NCBI GenBank assembly: GCA_944392615.1
Contig: CALXXF010000003.1
Location: 37,337 to 101,336 of the forward strand
DNA from: an uncultured Clostridia bacterium
GTDB taxonomy: Bacteria > Bacillota > Clostridia > Oscillospirales > CAG-272
Length of the DNA stretch: 64,000 bases
Direction of reading: 5' to 3'
Positions 45,401-53,925 of the stretch are shown one piece after another (within the stretch, counting starts at the first letter, position 1; the number at the start of each line of letters is the position of its first letter). The position numbers were made by a program, and so were the translations under genes. Under the pieces are notes generated by a model that saw nothing but the letters and a program-made list of their open reading frames with translations, was not told the DNA's origin and made no database searches.

Positions 45401-45467
45401 TAGCGGGAACAGAAAAGTCAACGGCAAGGACTGCAAAGGAAATGTTGAATCTCAGAGAAAAAAATAA
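42444..45467 (+). CDS. Degenerate P1B-type ATPase-like membrane protein with acidic repeat domain
   Basis: A 1007-residue protein of unknown function. Residues 1-160 are charged; about 165-250 is a long Asp/Glu/Ala repeat (DEDADDEDADAED type); 250-415 is disordered; then come membrane helices from about 425. The region LPFCCAVSFEIPLFCC plus SKRSCAIVGEAAFDAL lines up with the metal-site helix and post-helix segment of heavy-metal P-type ATPases (CPC...KRGVLIKGGEALE). But where FDKTGTLT should be it reads FSDNDIFP, with Ser696 in place of the phosphorylated Asp. RVLVGSRDFLLGYGI (about 770) and LMYVAVSDSLAGRF (about 800) match the nucleotide-domain end; TGES, TGD and GDGxND are absent. Two C-terminal helices and a basic tail follow. 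ATG 42444 has AAGGGGA 5 bases upstream. Confidence 0.75.
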   Translation: MGSSKKKSEPEEILERLLKKVSSDSYSDEPSPKKSSDDSLTFEDILTKLKVANSEPDENGHDRESLSEKKENAVDENEDDGYEELEFDDSPIIPDYKNYNMIGNVNIRGAEKDGFSGVNYDAGSSSGCLSDRNADDFASYISDASASDDSDDTEGKDSVEYKHSADDEDADDEDADAEDTDDEDTDDEDDDDEDDDDEDADDEDADDEDADAEDADDEDADDEDADDEDDDAEDADDEDADDEDDEENIEDKDDYYNFAIDTFSDDQLAELDIAELFGFSEIIQKDADEKYLTYDDSDILPEGKAALSEKEPNDQNGSEDDFNAETGADSQHGDKTTTRTAVSQDTADSDINGEQDVASDSFSDNRENIKKERKKISTPIEDESVQNIQESDSVPKAGRANREYTAHSQTGYIKSGYRVQLEYETVRTAAAAILFIAAFLIENLDLFGIGLLSVAVNPLVASLVSLLISLAALWLCLREAYEGFFMLLKARPMPESAVIPLFAVSVIYLLLSFLSGGQPKMVFGAVFCLFVFLCKVRTFLRLLREIKTFAVISSEKPKRILCPLSADMSVAESNAFKGYVDENTESYCVKRSLFYSGYFSETGKYGKKKIFCGIFLLIAFLAATVVFLSSFLTGGSFVDALSYAAACLFLTLPFCCAVSFEIPLFCCADVASKRSCAIVGEAAFDALSRDGIISFSDNDIFPQGNIRLVNIVLFGKKNVEKILEYTALVFYEINSSVSKTILKSIPSYKLDDGIIINEIYDDGIDALINDERVLVGSRDFLLGYGIAFPKSYREKKTGYALMYVAVSDSLAGRFDFDYAMDPDVGDSMRHICDSGKYIAVRTLDPNITPTLMSDKIDYQNVPLRLVKQRDDRELWRMRKRVSGPVVSLIGTKALMSTLAICTKGIFWLRAAVIAGFASFAAGCALVASSLAIQNVSLLNSRSIILFHLLWTLVSFLPAVFIRLSRRRSDKNAGKGGKGSDKNRKVNSGNRKVNGKDCKGNVESQRKK
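42939..43191 (+). repeat. Coding Asp/Glu-rich tandem repeat
   Basis: Imperfect 15- and 30-base units built from GAAGACGCCGACGATGAAGA encode runs of D, E and A. It is in frame with the large membrane protein gene. Long open frames in all other readings here are by-products of the repeat. Confidence 0.95.
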
Positions 45468-45611
45468 TTCTCCAGGCAAATCATGCTGTGGCTGAAAGCT
45501 TGAATCTCCGGAGTGTCAGGAATGAAAAGGTGCATTCAGGCTGTATATAGTAAAATTTCCTGATGTTTTCTACATTATATTCTTATATGTAATGTCAGTA
45601 ATATAAAAAAG

Positions 45612-45644
45612 AGTGGCGCCGCATAAACCGCGGCGCCACTTTTT
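45612..45644. terminator. Bidirectional terminator
   Basis: AGTGGCGCCGC (45612-45622) pairs perfectly with GCGGCGCCACT (45630-45640), with TTTT on the plus side and an A-run (T on the minus strand) on the other. It separates the convergent pseudo-ATPase and AbrB genes. Confidence 0.92.
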
Positions 45645-45679
45645 CAACGCACTTATCGATACTACTTACATAAGGATCT

Positions 45680-45925
45680 TTATGTGAGCTCAGAAAGCTC
45701 AGAAAGACACTGGCGGCAAACGAGCTTGTGCTTATAGAACGTAATATTCTCGTTGCTGCCACAGAAAATGCAGGAAGGCTGATGCTTACGCAGTATTATG
45801 TCACTTCCGTCAATGAATATTTCTATCGGATCCCGATCGTTGATATCGAGAGTATTTCTTATTTCTTTTGGAATAACAACTCTTCCGAGCTGATCTATCT
45901 GTCTTACTATTCCGGTTGATTTCAT
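45680..45925 (-). CDS. AbrB/SpoVT-type transcriptional regulator with C-terminal zinc knuckle
   Basis: An 81-residue regulator. The first 50 residues form the swapped-hairpin DNA-binding domain: STGIVRQIDQLGRVVIPKEI and RNTLDINDRDPIEIFIDG. The C-terminus carries CIFCGSNENITFYKHKLVCRQC, two CxxC pairs that should bind zinc, as in some clostridial AbrB proteins. Such proteins repress transition-state genes. The symbol abrB is not assigned because paralogues are common. It is monocistronic, with a terminator downstream and a likely promoter upstream. Confidence 0.88.
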   Translation of the reverse strand: MKSTGIVRQIDQLGRVVIPKEIRNTLDINDRDPIEIFIDGSDIILRKHQPSCIFCGSNENITFYKHKLVCRQCLSELSELT

Positions 45926-46049
45926 ATCTTCACATCCTCTTGAGCAGATTGTCTGATGTTCTTGACTGTGATTGTGATCGGCAGACGTAAATTATGACTG
46001 TTGTGTTGTGCGTTGCGGTCGTGCCCGTCATGTGCCGTCGCCCAGACTC

Positions 46050-46078
46050 ATTGTACCACAAACCAGATGATAAAACAA
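46050..46078 (-). promoter_or_regulatory. Possible promoter for the AbrB-type gene
   Basis: On the minus strand TTGTTT (46078-46073), 17-base spacer, TACAAT (46055-46050). It would give a leader of about 115 bases. Confidence 0.45.
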
Positions 46079-46220
46079 TGAACAAACTGTCTATTATTTG
46101 TAAATTTTGGAAAAATATGCTAAAATTTGGATTTTTTTATCCGATAAATCATTCTAACAGCGATTTAAAAGGCCGATTTGTAAATAAAATGTAAATATTG
46201 AAATTTTTTTAATTTAGGTA

Positions 46221-46249
46221 TTGAATTACTGAAGCTTTTATGATAGAAT
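46221..46249 (+). promoter_or_regulatory. Promoter of the ribosomal super-operon
   Basis: TTGAAT (46221-46226), 17-base spacer, TAGAAT (46244-46249), in an A/T-rich stretch. No other comparable promoter is seen before rpsJ. Confidence 0.7.
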
Positions 46250-46255
46250 ACCAAG

Positions 46256-46503
46256 GCTTGATGCGTTGACGGCAGAGGTTGCCGCGTTCGGAACCTTCTG
46301 GGCGCGGGTAATTTTGCCTGAGTATGTCCGTATCAATCGGGCGGAATTCAAAGTCATGCTTTCGCGTCCTGTAACCTTCCCGGATTTCGCGGGAATTTGT
46401 CCGCGAGATTCGGTTTTATGAAGGAGCGGCAAGAAACACCCGGAAGCGTGTACTGCGATGTTCCTGCTTACTATTATCCATAAATAATAAGGAGGAAAAT
46501 CAA
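46256..46503 (+). promoter_or_regulatory. Long untranslated leader of the S10 operon
   Basis: About 245 bases between the promoter and the rpsJ start, G/C-rich with several possible stems (for example CCCGGATTTCGCGGG near 46378-46392), ending in AAGGAGGAAAATCAA. In gamma-proteobacteria the S10 leader binds L4 for autoregulation; whether this leader does is unknown. Confidence 0.4.
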
Positions 46504-46815
46504 GTGGCAGTTAAGGAAACTCTCAGAATCAAACTGAAAAGCTATGATCACGCGATGATAGATGTGGCGGCTGAAAAGATCGTTGAGACTGCAAAGAGAA
46601 ACGGAGCTACCGTTTCCGGTCCCGTTCCGCTTCCCACCGACAAGGAAATCGTCACGATCCTTCGTGCTGTTCACAAATACAAGGACAGCCGCGAGCAGTT
46701 TGAGTACAGAACCCACAAGAGACTTATCGACGTCATAAAGCCCTCGCAGAAGGCGGTTGAGGCGATAATGAGTCTCGAACTTCCCGCGGGCGTCAGCATA
46801 GAAGTCAAGCTGTAA
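46504..46815 (+). CDS. rpsJ: Small ribosomal subunit protein S10 (uS10)
   Basis: A 103-residue protein of the 30S head, also NusE in antitermination complexes. It reads [19 protein letters not shown] and [17 protein letters not shown], the standard S10 pattern. GTG start 46504, 8 bases after AGGAGG. It is the first gene of a 16-kb ribosomal operon that merges the S10, spc and alpha clusters. Confidence 0.98.
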   Translation: MAVKETLRIKLKSYDHAMIDVAAEKIVETAKRNGATVSGPVPLPTDKEIVTILRAVHKYKDSREQFEYRTHKRLIDVIKPSQKAVEAIMSLELPAGVSIEVKL

Positions 46816-46886
46816 TGACGCGGCAGAAAGTTTTACGTCATGTTGGCAGTGCCAACCAATAACTAAAACAGGAGGAAACTTTTAAC

Positions 46887-47522
46887 ATGAAAAAAGGCAT
46901 CATAGGAAAGAAAATCGGCATGACGCAGGTTTTTGATGCAAGCGGAAACGCTATCCCGGTGACCGTCATAGAGGCTGGTCCCTGCACGGTCACTCAGGTA
47001 AAGACAGTTGAAACGGACGGATACGAAGCGGTTCAGCTCGGATTCATCACCGTCTCTGATAAAAAGGCGAGCAAGCCCCAGAAGGGTCATTTCGCAAAGT
47101 CGGGCGGACAGGTGAAGAAGCACCTCAAAGAGTTCAGGCTTGAGGACATTTCCGGATACAAACTTGGCGAAACCGTCACCGCGGACAAGTTTTCTGCAGG
47201 TGAAAAGGTCGACATTACCGGCATGACCAAGGGTCGCGGATTTTCCGGTGCTGTCAAAAGATGGGGCAACCGCACCCTGAGAATGACGCACGGTACCGGT
47301 CCTATCCACCGCGAAGTCGGTTCGATGGGAGCCAACTCGTCTCCTTCAAGAGTTTTCAAAAACAAGCACATGGCAGGACAGTACGGCAATGAGCAGGTGA
47401 CAGTCCTCAACCTTGAGGTCGCCAAAATCGATGCCGAAAAGAATATAATCGCCGTAAAGGGCGCTGTTCCCGGTGCACGCGGCGGAATCGTGTTCATACG
47501 CGACACGGTAAAATGCAAGTAA
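46887..47522 (+). CDS. rplC: Large ribosomal subunit protein L3 (uL3)
   Basis: A 211-residue protein needed for early 50S assembly near the peptidyl transferase centre. It starts [20 protein letters not shown] and has the loop [20 protein letters not shown], including the glutamine-site region VLNLEV near the C-terminus. RBS AGGAGG. Normal length. Confidence 0.98.
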   Translation: MKKGIIGKKIGMTQVFDASGNAIPVTVIEAGPCTVTQVKTVETDGYEAVQLGFITVSDKKASKPQKGHFAKSGGQVKKHLKEFRLEDISGYKLGETVTADKFSAGEKVDITGMTKGRGFSGAVKRWGNRTLRMTHGTGPIHREVGSMGANSSPSRVFKNKHMAGQYGNEQVTVLNLEVAKIDAEKNIIAVKGAVPGARGGIVFIRDTVKCK

Positions 47523-47538
47523 TAAGGAGGAATAAGTA

Positions 47539-48186
47539 ATGCCGAACATTAAAGTAGTTGATATGGCGGGCTCGGAAGTCGGTTCTATGGAGCTGAATGA
47601 GACCGTATTCGGCGCCGAGGTGAACGAAGCGGTTCTTCACGCGGCGGTCAGAGCGTACCTCCTTAATCAGAGACAGGGTACACAGTCCACTCTCACCCGC
47701 ACAGAGGTTTCCGGCGGCGGCAAGAAGCCCTGGCGTCAGAAAGGTACGGGAAGAGCAAGACAGGGCTCCACACGCGCTCCTCAGTGGACACACGGCGGCG
47801 TTGCTCTCGGACCCAAGCCGAGAAGCTACAGAGTGGATCTCAACAAGAAGACGAAGAGAGTTGCAATGTTCAGCGCGCTTTCTTCCAAGGTTGCCGGCGG
47901 CGAGATGATCGTCGTAGACAAGATAGTCCCGGTGACCAATGAAAAGAACAACACCGGCTACAACACCAAGGCAATGGTCAGAATGCTCTCGGCTGTCGGT
48001 GCTCCCGGAAAGGTTCTCGTTGTTCTTGCCGACAACTGCGACGAGGTTGTCAGAAGCTTTGCCAATATTGCAGGCGTAAAGACCACACAGACTAATACTA
48101 TCAATGTGTACGACATTCTCAACTGCAACACGATCGTGTTTGCACAGGATGCGGTCAAGAAAATAGAGGAGGTATATGTTAAATGA
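47539..48186 (+). CDS. rplD: Large ribosomal subunit protein L4 (uL4)
   Basis: A 215-residue 50S protein lining the exit tunnel. The tunnel loop is seen in GGGKKPWRQKGTGRARQGST and the fold continues KMFSALS-like as RVAMFSALSSKVAGGEM. RBS AAGGAGGAATAAGT. It overlaps rplW by ATGA, so the two are translationally coupled. Confidence 0.98.
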   Translation: MPNIKVVDMAGSEVGSMELNETVFGAEVNEAVLHAAVRAYLLNQRQGTQSTLTRTEVSGGGKKPWRQKGTGRARQGSTRAPQWTHGGVALGPKPRSYRVDLNKKTKRVAMFSALSSKVAGGEMIVVDKIVPVTNEKNNTGYNTKAMVRMLSAVGAPGKVLVVLADNCDEVVRSFANIAGVKTTQTNTINVYDILNCNTIVFAQDAVKKIEEVYVK

Positions 48187-48479
48187 TGAGAGCTCCGCAG
48201 GATGTTATCCTTGCTCCTATCATCAGCGAGGCGAGCATGGATGGATTGGAACTTAAAAAATATACCTTCAGAGTCGCAAAGGATGCGACGAAACCTGAAA
48301 TTGCAGCCGCTGTTGAATCGATTTTCGGTGTCAAGGTCGGCAGCGTACACACATGCATAGTCCCCAAAAAGCCCAAAAGACGCGGAAATTCCGTCGGATA
48401 TACCTCCGAATGGAAAAAGGCAGTTGTCACGCTCAAGGCCGATTCCAAGACGATTGAGTTTTTTGACGGCATGAGATAA
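48183..48479 (+). CDS. rplW: Large ribosomal subunit protein L23 (uL23)
   Basis: A 98-residue protein at the tunnel exit, docking site for trigger factor and SRP. It reads DVILAPIISEASMDGLELKK and KPKRRGNSVGYTSEWKKAV. The start overlaps the rplD stop; ATG 48183 or 48186 are both possible. Confidence 0.97.
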   Translation: MMRAPQDVILAPIISEASMDGLELKKYTFRVAKDATKPEIAAAVESIFGVKVGSVHTCIVPKKPKRRGNSVGYTSEWKKAVVTLKADSKTIEFFDGMR

Positions 48480-48494
48480 GGAGGACTTGATAAA

Positions 48495-49328
48495 ATGGCA
48501 ACCAAGATATATAAGCCTACTACTCCTGGACGCAGACAGATGTCTGTTCCGTCTTTCGAGGAAGTTACCAAGAAGACTCCGGAAAAAAGCCTTCTCACCG
48601 TGCTCAAGAAGAATGCCGGACGCAACAATACAGGACGCATTACCGTCCGTCATCACGGCGGCGGCAACAGAAAGAAGTACAGAGTAATCGACTTCAAAAG
48701 ACGTGATTTTGATGCTCCTGCAACAGTTGTTGGAATAGAGTATGACCCGAACAGGACCGCATATATAGCTCTCATACAGTTCGAAGACGGTACTAAAAAG
48801 TATATCCTCGCTCCTGTCGGCCTCAAGGTCGGAGATGTAATAAGCTCCAGCAAATCCGCCGATATAAAGCCCGGAAACACTCTTCCGTTCGAGAAGATTC
48901 CGGTAGGTATATTCGTTCACAATATAGAGCTTTATCCCGGAAAGGGCGCACAGCTTGTCCGCTCCGCCGGTGCCCAGGCTCAGCTTATGGCTAAGGAAAA
49001 CGGTCTTGCGCTTGTGAGACTTCCCTCAGGAGAGCTCCGTAACATAAGACTTGACTGCATGGCGACCATTGGTCAGGTCGGAAATATCGAGCACGACACC
49101 ATTAACGTAGGTAAGGCGGGCAAGACGCGTCATAAGGGCGTTCGCCCCACCGTCCGCGGTTCGGTCATGAACCCCTGCGATCACCCCCACGGAGGCGGTG
49201 AAGGAAAGAGCCCTGTCGGACGTCCCGGACCTGTAACACCCTGGGGCAAGCCTGCTCTTGGCTACAAGACACGTAACAAGAAGTCGAGAACAGAGAAGTT
49301 CATCGTAAGACATAGAAACGGCAAATAA
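48495..49328 (+). CDS. rplB: Large ribosomal subunit protein L2 (uL2)
   Basis: A 277-residue 50S protein needed for subunit joining and peptidyl transfer. It starts [20 protein letters not shown] and ends with the conserved [19 protein letters not shown]; the functional histidine loop is in [39 protein letters not shown]. Confidence 0.98.
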   Translation: MATKIYKPTTPGRRQMSVPSFEEVTKKTPEKSLLTVLKKNAGRNNTGRITVRHHGGGNRKKYRVIDFKRRDFDAPATVVGIEYDPNRTAYIALIQFEDGTKKYILAPVGLKVGDVISSSKSADIKPGNTLPFEKIPVGIFVHNIELYPGKGAQLVRSAGAQAQLMAKENGLALVRLPSGELRNIRLDCMATIGQVGNIEHDTINVGKAGKTRHKGVRPTVRGSVMNPCDHPHGGGEGKSPVGRPGPVTPWGKPALGYKTRNKKSRTEKFIVRHRNGK

Positions 49329-49345
49329 GAAGGAGGCGTGAACAA

Positions 49346-49624
49346 ATGAGCAGAAGCTTAAAGAAGAGCCCGTATGTAGAAGAAAAGCTCTACAAGAGAA
49401 TTGCGGCTATGAATGCAAGCGGCGACAAAAAGGTCCTCAAGACCTGGTCGAGAGCTTCAACCATATATCCCGAATTTGTCGGCCACACTATTGCCGTCTA
49501 CGATGGAAGAAAGCATATTCCGGTATACATCATAGAAGACATGGTCGGCCACAAGCTGGGCGAATTTGCACCTACCAGGACCTTTAAGGGTCACGCAGGC
49601 ACAAAGACATCGAACAACGGTTAA
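49346..49624 (+). CDS. rpsS: Small ribosomal subunit protein S19 (uS19)
   Basis: A 92-residue 30S head protein near the A site and the B1 bridge. It reads [18 protein letters not shown] and ends [38 protein letters not shown]. Confidence 0.98.
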   Translation: MSRSLKKSPYVEEKLYKRIAAMNASGDKKVLKTWSRASTIYPEFVGHTIAVYDGRKHIPVYIIEDMVGHKLGEFAPTRTFKGHAGTKTSNNG

Positions 49625-49645
49625 TGAATAGGGAGGCAGAACTAA

Positions 49646-49981
49646 ATGGAATCCAAAGCACATCTCAGATATGCGAGAATATCTCCTCGGAAGGTTGCTC
49701 CCGTTCTTGACCTTATAAGAGGCAAGGATGCCGCCGTTGCTATGGGTATACTCCAGAATACCCGCAAATCGGCTTCGGAGTATCTTGTCAAGCTCCTCAA
49801 GAGCGCGATTTCCAATGCGGAAGTCAATCACGGCATGAACACCGATAAGCTTTATGTGGCGGAATGCTTCGTTTGCCCCGGACCCACGCTCAAAAGAGGA
49901 ATGGCGAGGGCAAGAGGCGGCTTCGACCGTATTCTCAAGAGAACAAGTCACATGACTATCGTACTGAAAGAGAAAGAATAA
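49646..49981 (+). CDS. rplV: Large ribosomal subunit protein L22 (uL22)
   Basis: A 111-residue protein with a hairpin in the exit tunnel. It reads KAHLRYARISPRKVAPVLDL and PTLKRGMARARGGFDRILKR, the tunnel tip. RBS GGGAGG. Confidence 0.98.
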   Translation: MESKAHLRYARISPRKVAPVLDLIRGKDAAVAMGILQNTRKSASEYLVKLLKSAISNAEVNHGMNTDKLYVAECFVCPGPTLKRGMARARGGFDRILKRTSHMTIVLKEKE

Positions 49982-50002
49982 GGGAGAAGGAGGCATTACC
50001 GA

Positions 50003-50902
50003 ATGGGTCAGAAAGTAAATCCCCACGGGCTTCGTGTGGGCGTAATAAAGAACTGGGATTCAAGATGGTACTCAAAGGATGAGACCTTCGGAGATACGCT
50101 TGTTTCCGATTACAAACTGAGAACATATCTCAAGAAAAACCTGTTTTCAGCTGGTATTCCAAAAATAGAAATTGAACGTGACAATGAGAGAGTCAGAGTT
50201 TTCATCCACTGTGCAAAGCCGGGTATGGTAATAGGACGCGGCGGTACAGAGATAGAAAAGCTCAAGGCAACTATCGAGAAGATGGTTGGCAAGCCTGCTT
50301 CTGTAAATGTTGTTGAAGTTAAGCAGCCTGACCTTTCCGCACAGCTTGTTGCGGAGAGCGTTGCCAACCAGCTTGAGAGAAGAATAGCGTTTCGTCGTGC
50401 TATGAAGCAGGCGATAGGCAGAGCAATGCGCATGGGCGCAAAGGGTATTAAAATCACTGTTTCCGGTCGTCTCGGCGGCGCAGATATAGCCCGTTCAGAG
50501 CACTATCATGAGGGCACGATCCCGCTTCAGACCCTCAGGGCAGATATTGATTACGGAATTTGGGAGGCCAATACCACTTACGGAAAGATCGGCGTAAAGG
50601 TATGGATATTCAAGGGCGAGGTACTTCCTGATGTCAAGAAGAAGTTCACGACCATGAAACCTGAGCTCAATGCACCCAGACCTGAAAGACGCCAGAATGA
50701 CAGAAGAGACGGTCAGCGCAGGGATAGAGATAACCGTCAGGGCGGCCGTCCGTTTAACAATCAGAATCGCGGCTTCGGCGGCAATCGTCAGGGCAGCGGA
50801 CGTCCTCAGGGCGGGTTCCGTCCTCAGGGCGATCGCAATTACGGTGCGGGAAGACCCGGCAACGCCGGTACCGGTACCAACAAGGAAGGGGGCAACAAAT
50901 AA
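50003..50902 (+). CDS. rpsC: Small ribosomal subunit protein S3 (uS3) with long Arg/Gly/Asn-rich tail
   Basis: A 299-residue 30S protein at the mRNA entry. Residues 1-215 are standard: [20 protein letters not shown], the KH loop [13 protein letters not shown], and [18 protein letters not shown]. After that comes an extra tail of about 75 residues rich in R, G, N, Q and D ([20 protein letters not shown], then [14 protein letters not shown]). Bacillus-type S3 ends near residue 218, so the tail is an addition; it is in frame and runs to a TAATG junction with rplP. It may bind RNA non-specifically. Confidence 0.97.
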   Translation: MGQKVNPHGLRVGVIKNWDSRWYSKDETFGDTLVSDYKLRTYLKKNLFSAGIPKIEIERDNERVRVFIHCAKPGMVIGRGGTEIEKLKATIEKMVGKPASVNVVEVKQPDLSAQLVAESVANQLERRIAFRRAMKQAIGRAMRMGAKGIKITVSGRLGGADIARSEHYHEGTIPLQTLRADIDYGIWEANTTYGKIGVKVWIFKGEVLPDVKKKFTTMKPELNAPRPERRQNDRRDGQRRDRDNRQGGRPFNNQNRGFGGNRQGSGRPQGGFRPQGDRNYGAGRPGNAGTGTNKEGGNK

Positions 50903-51330
50903 TGCTGCAGCCTAAAAGAGTTAAATACAGACGCGTACATCGCGGAAGACTCAAGGGCGAGGCAACACGCGGAAACACCATAACGAACGGTGTTTACGGT
51001 CTTGTTGCTCTTGAGCCGGCATGGATTAAAAGCAATCAGATAGAGGCGGCGCGTATTTCAATGACACGTTATATCAGACGTGGCGGCCGTGTCTGGACCA
51101 AAATATTCCCCGACAAGCCCGTTACAAAGAAGCCCGCTGAGACCCGAATGGGTTCCGGAAAAGGCTCTCCTGAGTTCTGGGTTGCGGTTGTCAAGCCGGG
51201 AAGAGTCCTGTTCGAAATGGACGGTGTTCCGGTTGAGGCAGCAAGAGAAGCTATGCGTCTTGCAGGACACAAGCTCCCGATCAAGACAAAATTTGTAGTA
51301 AAAGAACAGACCGAATCCGAGGAGGTGTAA
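50902..51330 (+). CDS. rplP: Large ribosomal subunit protein L16 (uL16)
   Basis: A 142-residue 50S protein near the A-site tRNA elbow. It starts [19 protein letters not shown] and includes [13 protein letters not shown] and [18 protein letters not shown]. The ATG shares a base with the rpsC stop (TAATG), so translation is coupled. Confidence 0.98.
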   Translation: MLQPKRVKYRRVHRGRLKGEATRGNTITNGVYGLVALEPAWIKSNQIEAARISMTRYIRRGGRVWTKIFPDKPVTKKPAETRMGSGKGSPEFWVAVVKPGRVLFEMDGVPVEAAREAMRLAGHKLPIKTKFVVKEQTESEEV

Positions 51331-51333
51331 GCG

Positions 51334-51522
51334 ATGAAGGCAAAGGAATTAAGAGATATGACTTCCGCAGAGCTCAACACGAAGCTCAAGGAACTTAAAG
51401 AAGAGCTTTTTAATCTTCGCTTCCAGTCCGCGATTAACCAACTCGAAAACACTCACAGGATAACGGATGTCAAAAAGGACATCGCGCGCGTGATGACAGT
51501 CCTGCACGAGAAGAACGCATAA
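51334..51522 (+). CDS. rpmC: Large ribosomal subunit protein L29 (uL29)
   Basis: A 62-residue protein by the tunnel exit. It reads [20 protein letters not shown] and [19 protein letters not shown], ending in the conserved [30 protein letters not shown] runs over the rplP stop. Confidence 0.98.
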   Translation: MKAKELRDMTSAELNTKLKELKEELFNLRFQSAINQLENTHRITDVKKDIARVMTVLHEKNA

Positions 51523-51542
51523 TTACGGAAGGAGAAGAAGTC

Positions 51543-51809
51543 ATGAGTGAAGAAATCAAGCGCCCTATGCGCAAGACCACCGTCGGCAAGGTGATCAGCA
51601 CGAAGATGGATAAGACGCTCGTAGTAGCAGTTGAAGACAATGTAAAGCATCCTCTTTACGGCAAGATCATCAAGCGCACTGCCAAATTTCATGTACACGA
51701 TGAAAACAACGAGTGCACAGTCGGCGATAAGGTCAGGATCATGGAGACAAGACCTCTTTCCAAAACCAAGAGATGGCGTCTTGTTGAGATAGTAGAGAAA
51801 GCAAAATAA
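51543..51809 (+). CDS. rpsQ: Small ribosomal subunit protein S17 (uS17)
   Basis: An 88-residue primary 16S-binding protein. It reads [20 protein letters not shown] and the conserved [20 protein letters not shown], then [37 protein letters not shown]. Confidence 0.98.
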   Translation: MSEEIKRPMRKTTVGKVISTKMDKTLVVAVEDNVKHPLYGKIIKRTAKFHVHDENNECTVGDKVRIMETRPLSKTKRWRLVEIVEKAK

Positions 51810-51874
51810 ACCATCGGTTATAAATCAATCACAAGTAGGTACAAACGATTGTGCCGAAACAGGAGGATTTTACA

Positions 51875-52243
51875 GTGATACAGCAGCAAACAATGATGAA
51901 GGTTGCCGACAACACCGGCGCCAAGGAGATCATGTGCATTCGTGTTCTCGGTGGCTCCGGAAGACGCTATGCTTCTGTGGGCGACGTCGTGGTCGCAGCT
52001 GTCAAAAAGGCAGCCCCCGGCGGTCAGGTCAAGAAGGGCGATGTTGTTAAGGTCGTGGTTGTGAGAACCAAGAAGGGTGTAAGACGTCCTGATGGTTCAT
52101 ATATCAGATTTGATGACAACGCCGCAGTGGTTATAAAGGACGACAAAAATCCCGTTGGAACACGTGTTTTCGGGCCTGTTGCCCGTGAGCTCCGCGACAA
52201 GGAATATACAAAGATTCTGTCGCTTGCACCCGAAGTACTTTGA
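51875..52243 (+). CDS. rplN: Large ribosomal subunit protein L14 (uL14)
   Basis: A 122-residue 50S protein at the subunit interface. GTG 51875 is the start, 8 bases after AGGAGG, giving [20 protein letters not shown], which matches the family start exactly; the GTG 24 bases earlier would add eight foreign residues. The body has [20 protein letters not shown]. Confidence 0.97.
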   Translation: MIQQQTMMKVADNTGAKEIMCIRVLGGSGRRYASVGDVVVAAVKKAAPGGQVKKGDVVKVVVVRTKKGVRRPDGSYIRFDDNAAVVIKDDKNPVGTRVFGPVARELRDKEYTKILSLAPEVL

Positions 52244-52257
52244 GGAGGGATAACAAT

Positions 52258-52629
52258 ATGAGCAATAAGGTACATGTCAAGACCGGCGATACGGTCATAC
52301 TTCTCAAAGGCGATGCCGGCAATAAGAAGGATAAGAAGGGCAAGCTCGTTACAGGAAAGGTCCTCGAAGTGTCGCCCAAGGAAGGAAAGGTCATAGTCGA
52401 GGGCTTCAACACGGTAAAGAAGCATGTCAAGCCCAAAAGACAGGGCGAGCAGGGCGGTATAGTTTCGGTTGACTCACCGCTATATGCCTGCAAGGTTCAG
52501 CTCTATTGCCCTAACTGCATGAAGGGCGTAAGAACGAGAAACATAGTTACCTACGAGGAAGACAGCGCAACTGGAAAGAAGAAGAGAATTTCCAAGCGTG
52601 TCTGCTCCAAGTGCGGTAAGGAAATATAA
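52258..52629 (+). CDS. rplX: Large ribosomal subunit protein L24 (uL24), zinc-binding form
   Basis: A 123-residue 50S assembly initiator with a KOW motif (VHVKTGDTVILLKGDAGNK). The C-terminus carries CPNCMKGVRTRN and later CSKCGKEI, a four-cysteine set that should bind zinc; many L24 proteins lack or only partly keep it. ATG 52258 follows GAGGAGGGATAACAAT; the upstream TTG lies in the ribosome binding site. Confidence 0.97.
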   Translation: MSNKVHVKTGDTVILLKGDAGNKKDKKGKLVTGKVLEVSPKEGKVIVEGFNTVKKHVKPKRQGEQGGIVSVDSPLYACKVQLYCPNCMKGVRTRNIVTYEEDSATGKKKRISKRVCSKCGKEI

Positions 52630-52642
52630 GGAGGGTTGAAAG

Positions 52643-53185
52643 ATGGCAAGACTCAAAGAGCTTTATAAAAAAGAAATTGCCCCCGCTCTCCTTAAGAAAT
52701 ACGAATACAAGAGCGTTATGCAGATACCCAAGCTCGACAAGGTGGTCATAAACGTCGGAGCCGGTGACAGCAGGGACAACTCAAAGGTTATTGACAATGT
52801 CATAGCAGAGATATCCGCTATATCCGGTCAGAAGGCAGTTCCCACATATGCGAGAAAGTCAATAGCAAACTTCAAGCTCAGACAGGGAATGAAGATAGGC
52901 GTAAAGGTTACGCTTCGCGGCGACAGAATGTACGAGTTTATTGACAGGCTCTTCAATTTTGCGCTTCCCAGAGTGCGTGACTTCAAGGGAATCAGCCCCA
53001 ACGCTTTTGACGGGCGTGGCAACTATTCCCTCGGACTCAAGGAACAGCTTATTTTCCCTGAGATAGATTATGATAAGGTCGAGAAAATACGCGGTATGGA
53101 TATCGCGTTTGTAACGACCGCCAGAACCGACGAAGAGGCGAGAGAGCTTCTCAGGCTCATGGGCGCTCCATTCGCAAATAACTGA
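52643..53185 (+). CDS. rplE: Large ribosomal subunit protein L5 (uL5)
   Basis: A 180-residue protein that binds 5S rRNA and contacts the P-site tRNA. It starts [20 protein letters not shown] and has [18 protein letters not shown], then [38 protein letters not shown]. Confidence 0.98.
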   Translation: MARLKELYKKEIAPALLKKYEYKSVMQIPKLDKVVINVGAGDSRDNSKVIDNVIAEISAISGQKAVPTYARKSIANFKLRQGMKIGVKVTLRGDRMYEFIDRLFNFALPRVRDFKGISPNAFDGRGNYSLGLKEQLIFPEIDYDKVEKIRGMDIAFVTTARTDEEARELLRLMGAPFANN

Positions 53186-53203
53186 TAAGGAGGATACGGC
53201 GGA

Positions 53204-53389
53204 ATGGCAAAGAAGTCAATGATAAACAAGCAGCAGAGAACGCAGAAGTATTCAACACGTGAATACAACAGATGCAAGATCTGCGGACGCCCCCACGCTT
53301 ACCTCCGCAAGTACGGTATATGCCGTATATGCTTCAGGGAGCGCGCATACAAGGGCGAGATACCCGGCGTAAGAAAAGCATCCTGGTAA
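53204..53389 (+). CDS. rpsZ: Small ribosomal subunit protein S14 type Z (uS14)
   Basis: A 61-residue zinc-binding S14 of the short type: [20 protein letters not shown] gives the CxxC and CxxC pairs. It ends [38 protein letters not shown]. Also written rpsN type Z. Confidence 0.98.
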   Translation: MAKKSMINKQQRTQKYSTREYNRCKICGRPHAYLRKYGICRICFRERAYKGEIPGVRKASW

Positions 53390-53511
53390 AATAAAAACAA
53401 ATGTATAACCGATCTCCATAACCGGAAAGGAAAGAACGCTTTAACCGCCGGTTGCAAGCCCGCAACACTGCGGGCAGCAAGAGATTAACTTGCATAAGGA
53501 GGAAAATTGAT

Positions 53512-53907
53512 ATGCAAATTTCAGACGTAATTGCAGATATGCTTACACGCATTCGCAATGCAAGCAACGCAAGACATGAGACTGTCGATGTACCCGCTTC
53601 AAACCTTAAGAAAGCGATTGCTGATATTCTTCTCGAGGAAGGATATATAAAGAAGTTTGAGCTTATTGAGGACGGCAAGCAGGGAATACTGAGGATCACC
53701 CTCAAGTACATCGGAAAAAAGCAGGTTATTCAGGGACTCAGGAGGGTTTCAAAGCCCGGTCTCAGAATTTATTCCGGATGCGAGGATATGCCTAAGGTAA
53801 TGAACGGTCTTGGAATCGCAATAGTATCTACCTCAAAGGGACTTATGACTGACAAGAAGGCCCGCAAAGAAAATGTCGGCGGCGAGATTCTCGCCTTTGT
53901 ATGGTAA
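53512..53907 (+). CDS. rpsH: Small ribosomal subunit protein S8 (uS8)
   Basis: A 131-residue 30S protein; in E. coli it also represses the spc operon. It starts [20 protein letters not shown] and ends [23 protein letters not shown] 53512 follows AAGGAGGAAAATTGAT. The 120-base leader from 53390 holds paired segments near 53443-53480 that could be a processing or S8-binding site; this is only a possibility. Confidence 0.98.
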   Translation: MQISDVIADMLTRIRNASNARHETVDVPASNLKKAIADILLEEGYIKKFELIEDGKQGILRITLKYIGKKQVIQGLRRVSKPGLRIYSGCEDMPKVMNGLGIAIVSTSKGLMTDKKARKENVGGEILAFVW

Positions 53908-53925
53908 TGAAGGAGGAATAACATA

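Noticed and set aside
47958..48920. 320-residue antisense frame in the ribosomal operon
   Set aside because: It lies wholly opposite rplD, rplW and rplB, has no RBS, and mirrors their codon bias.
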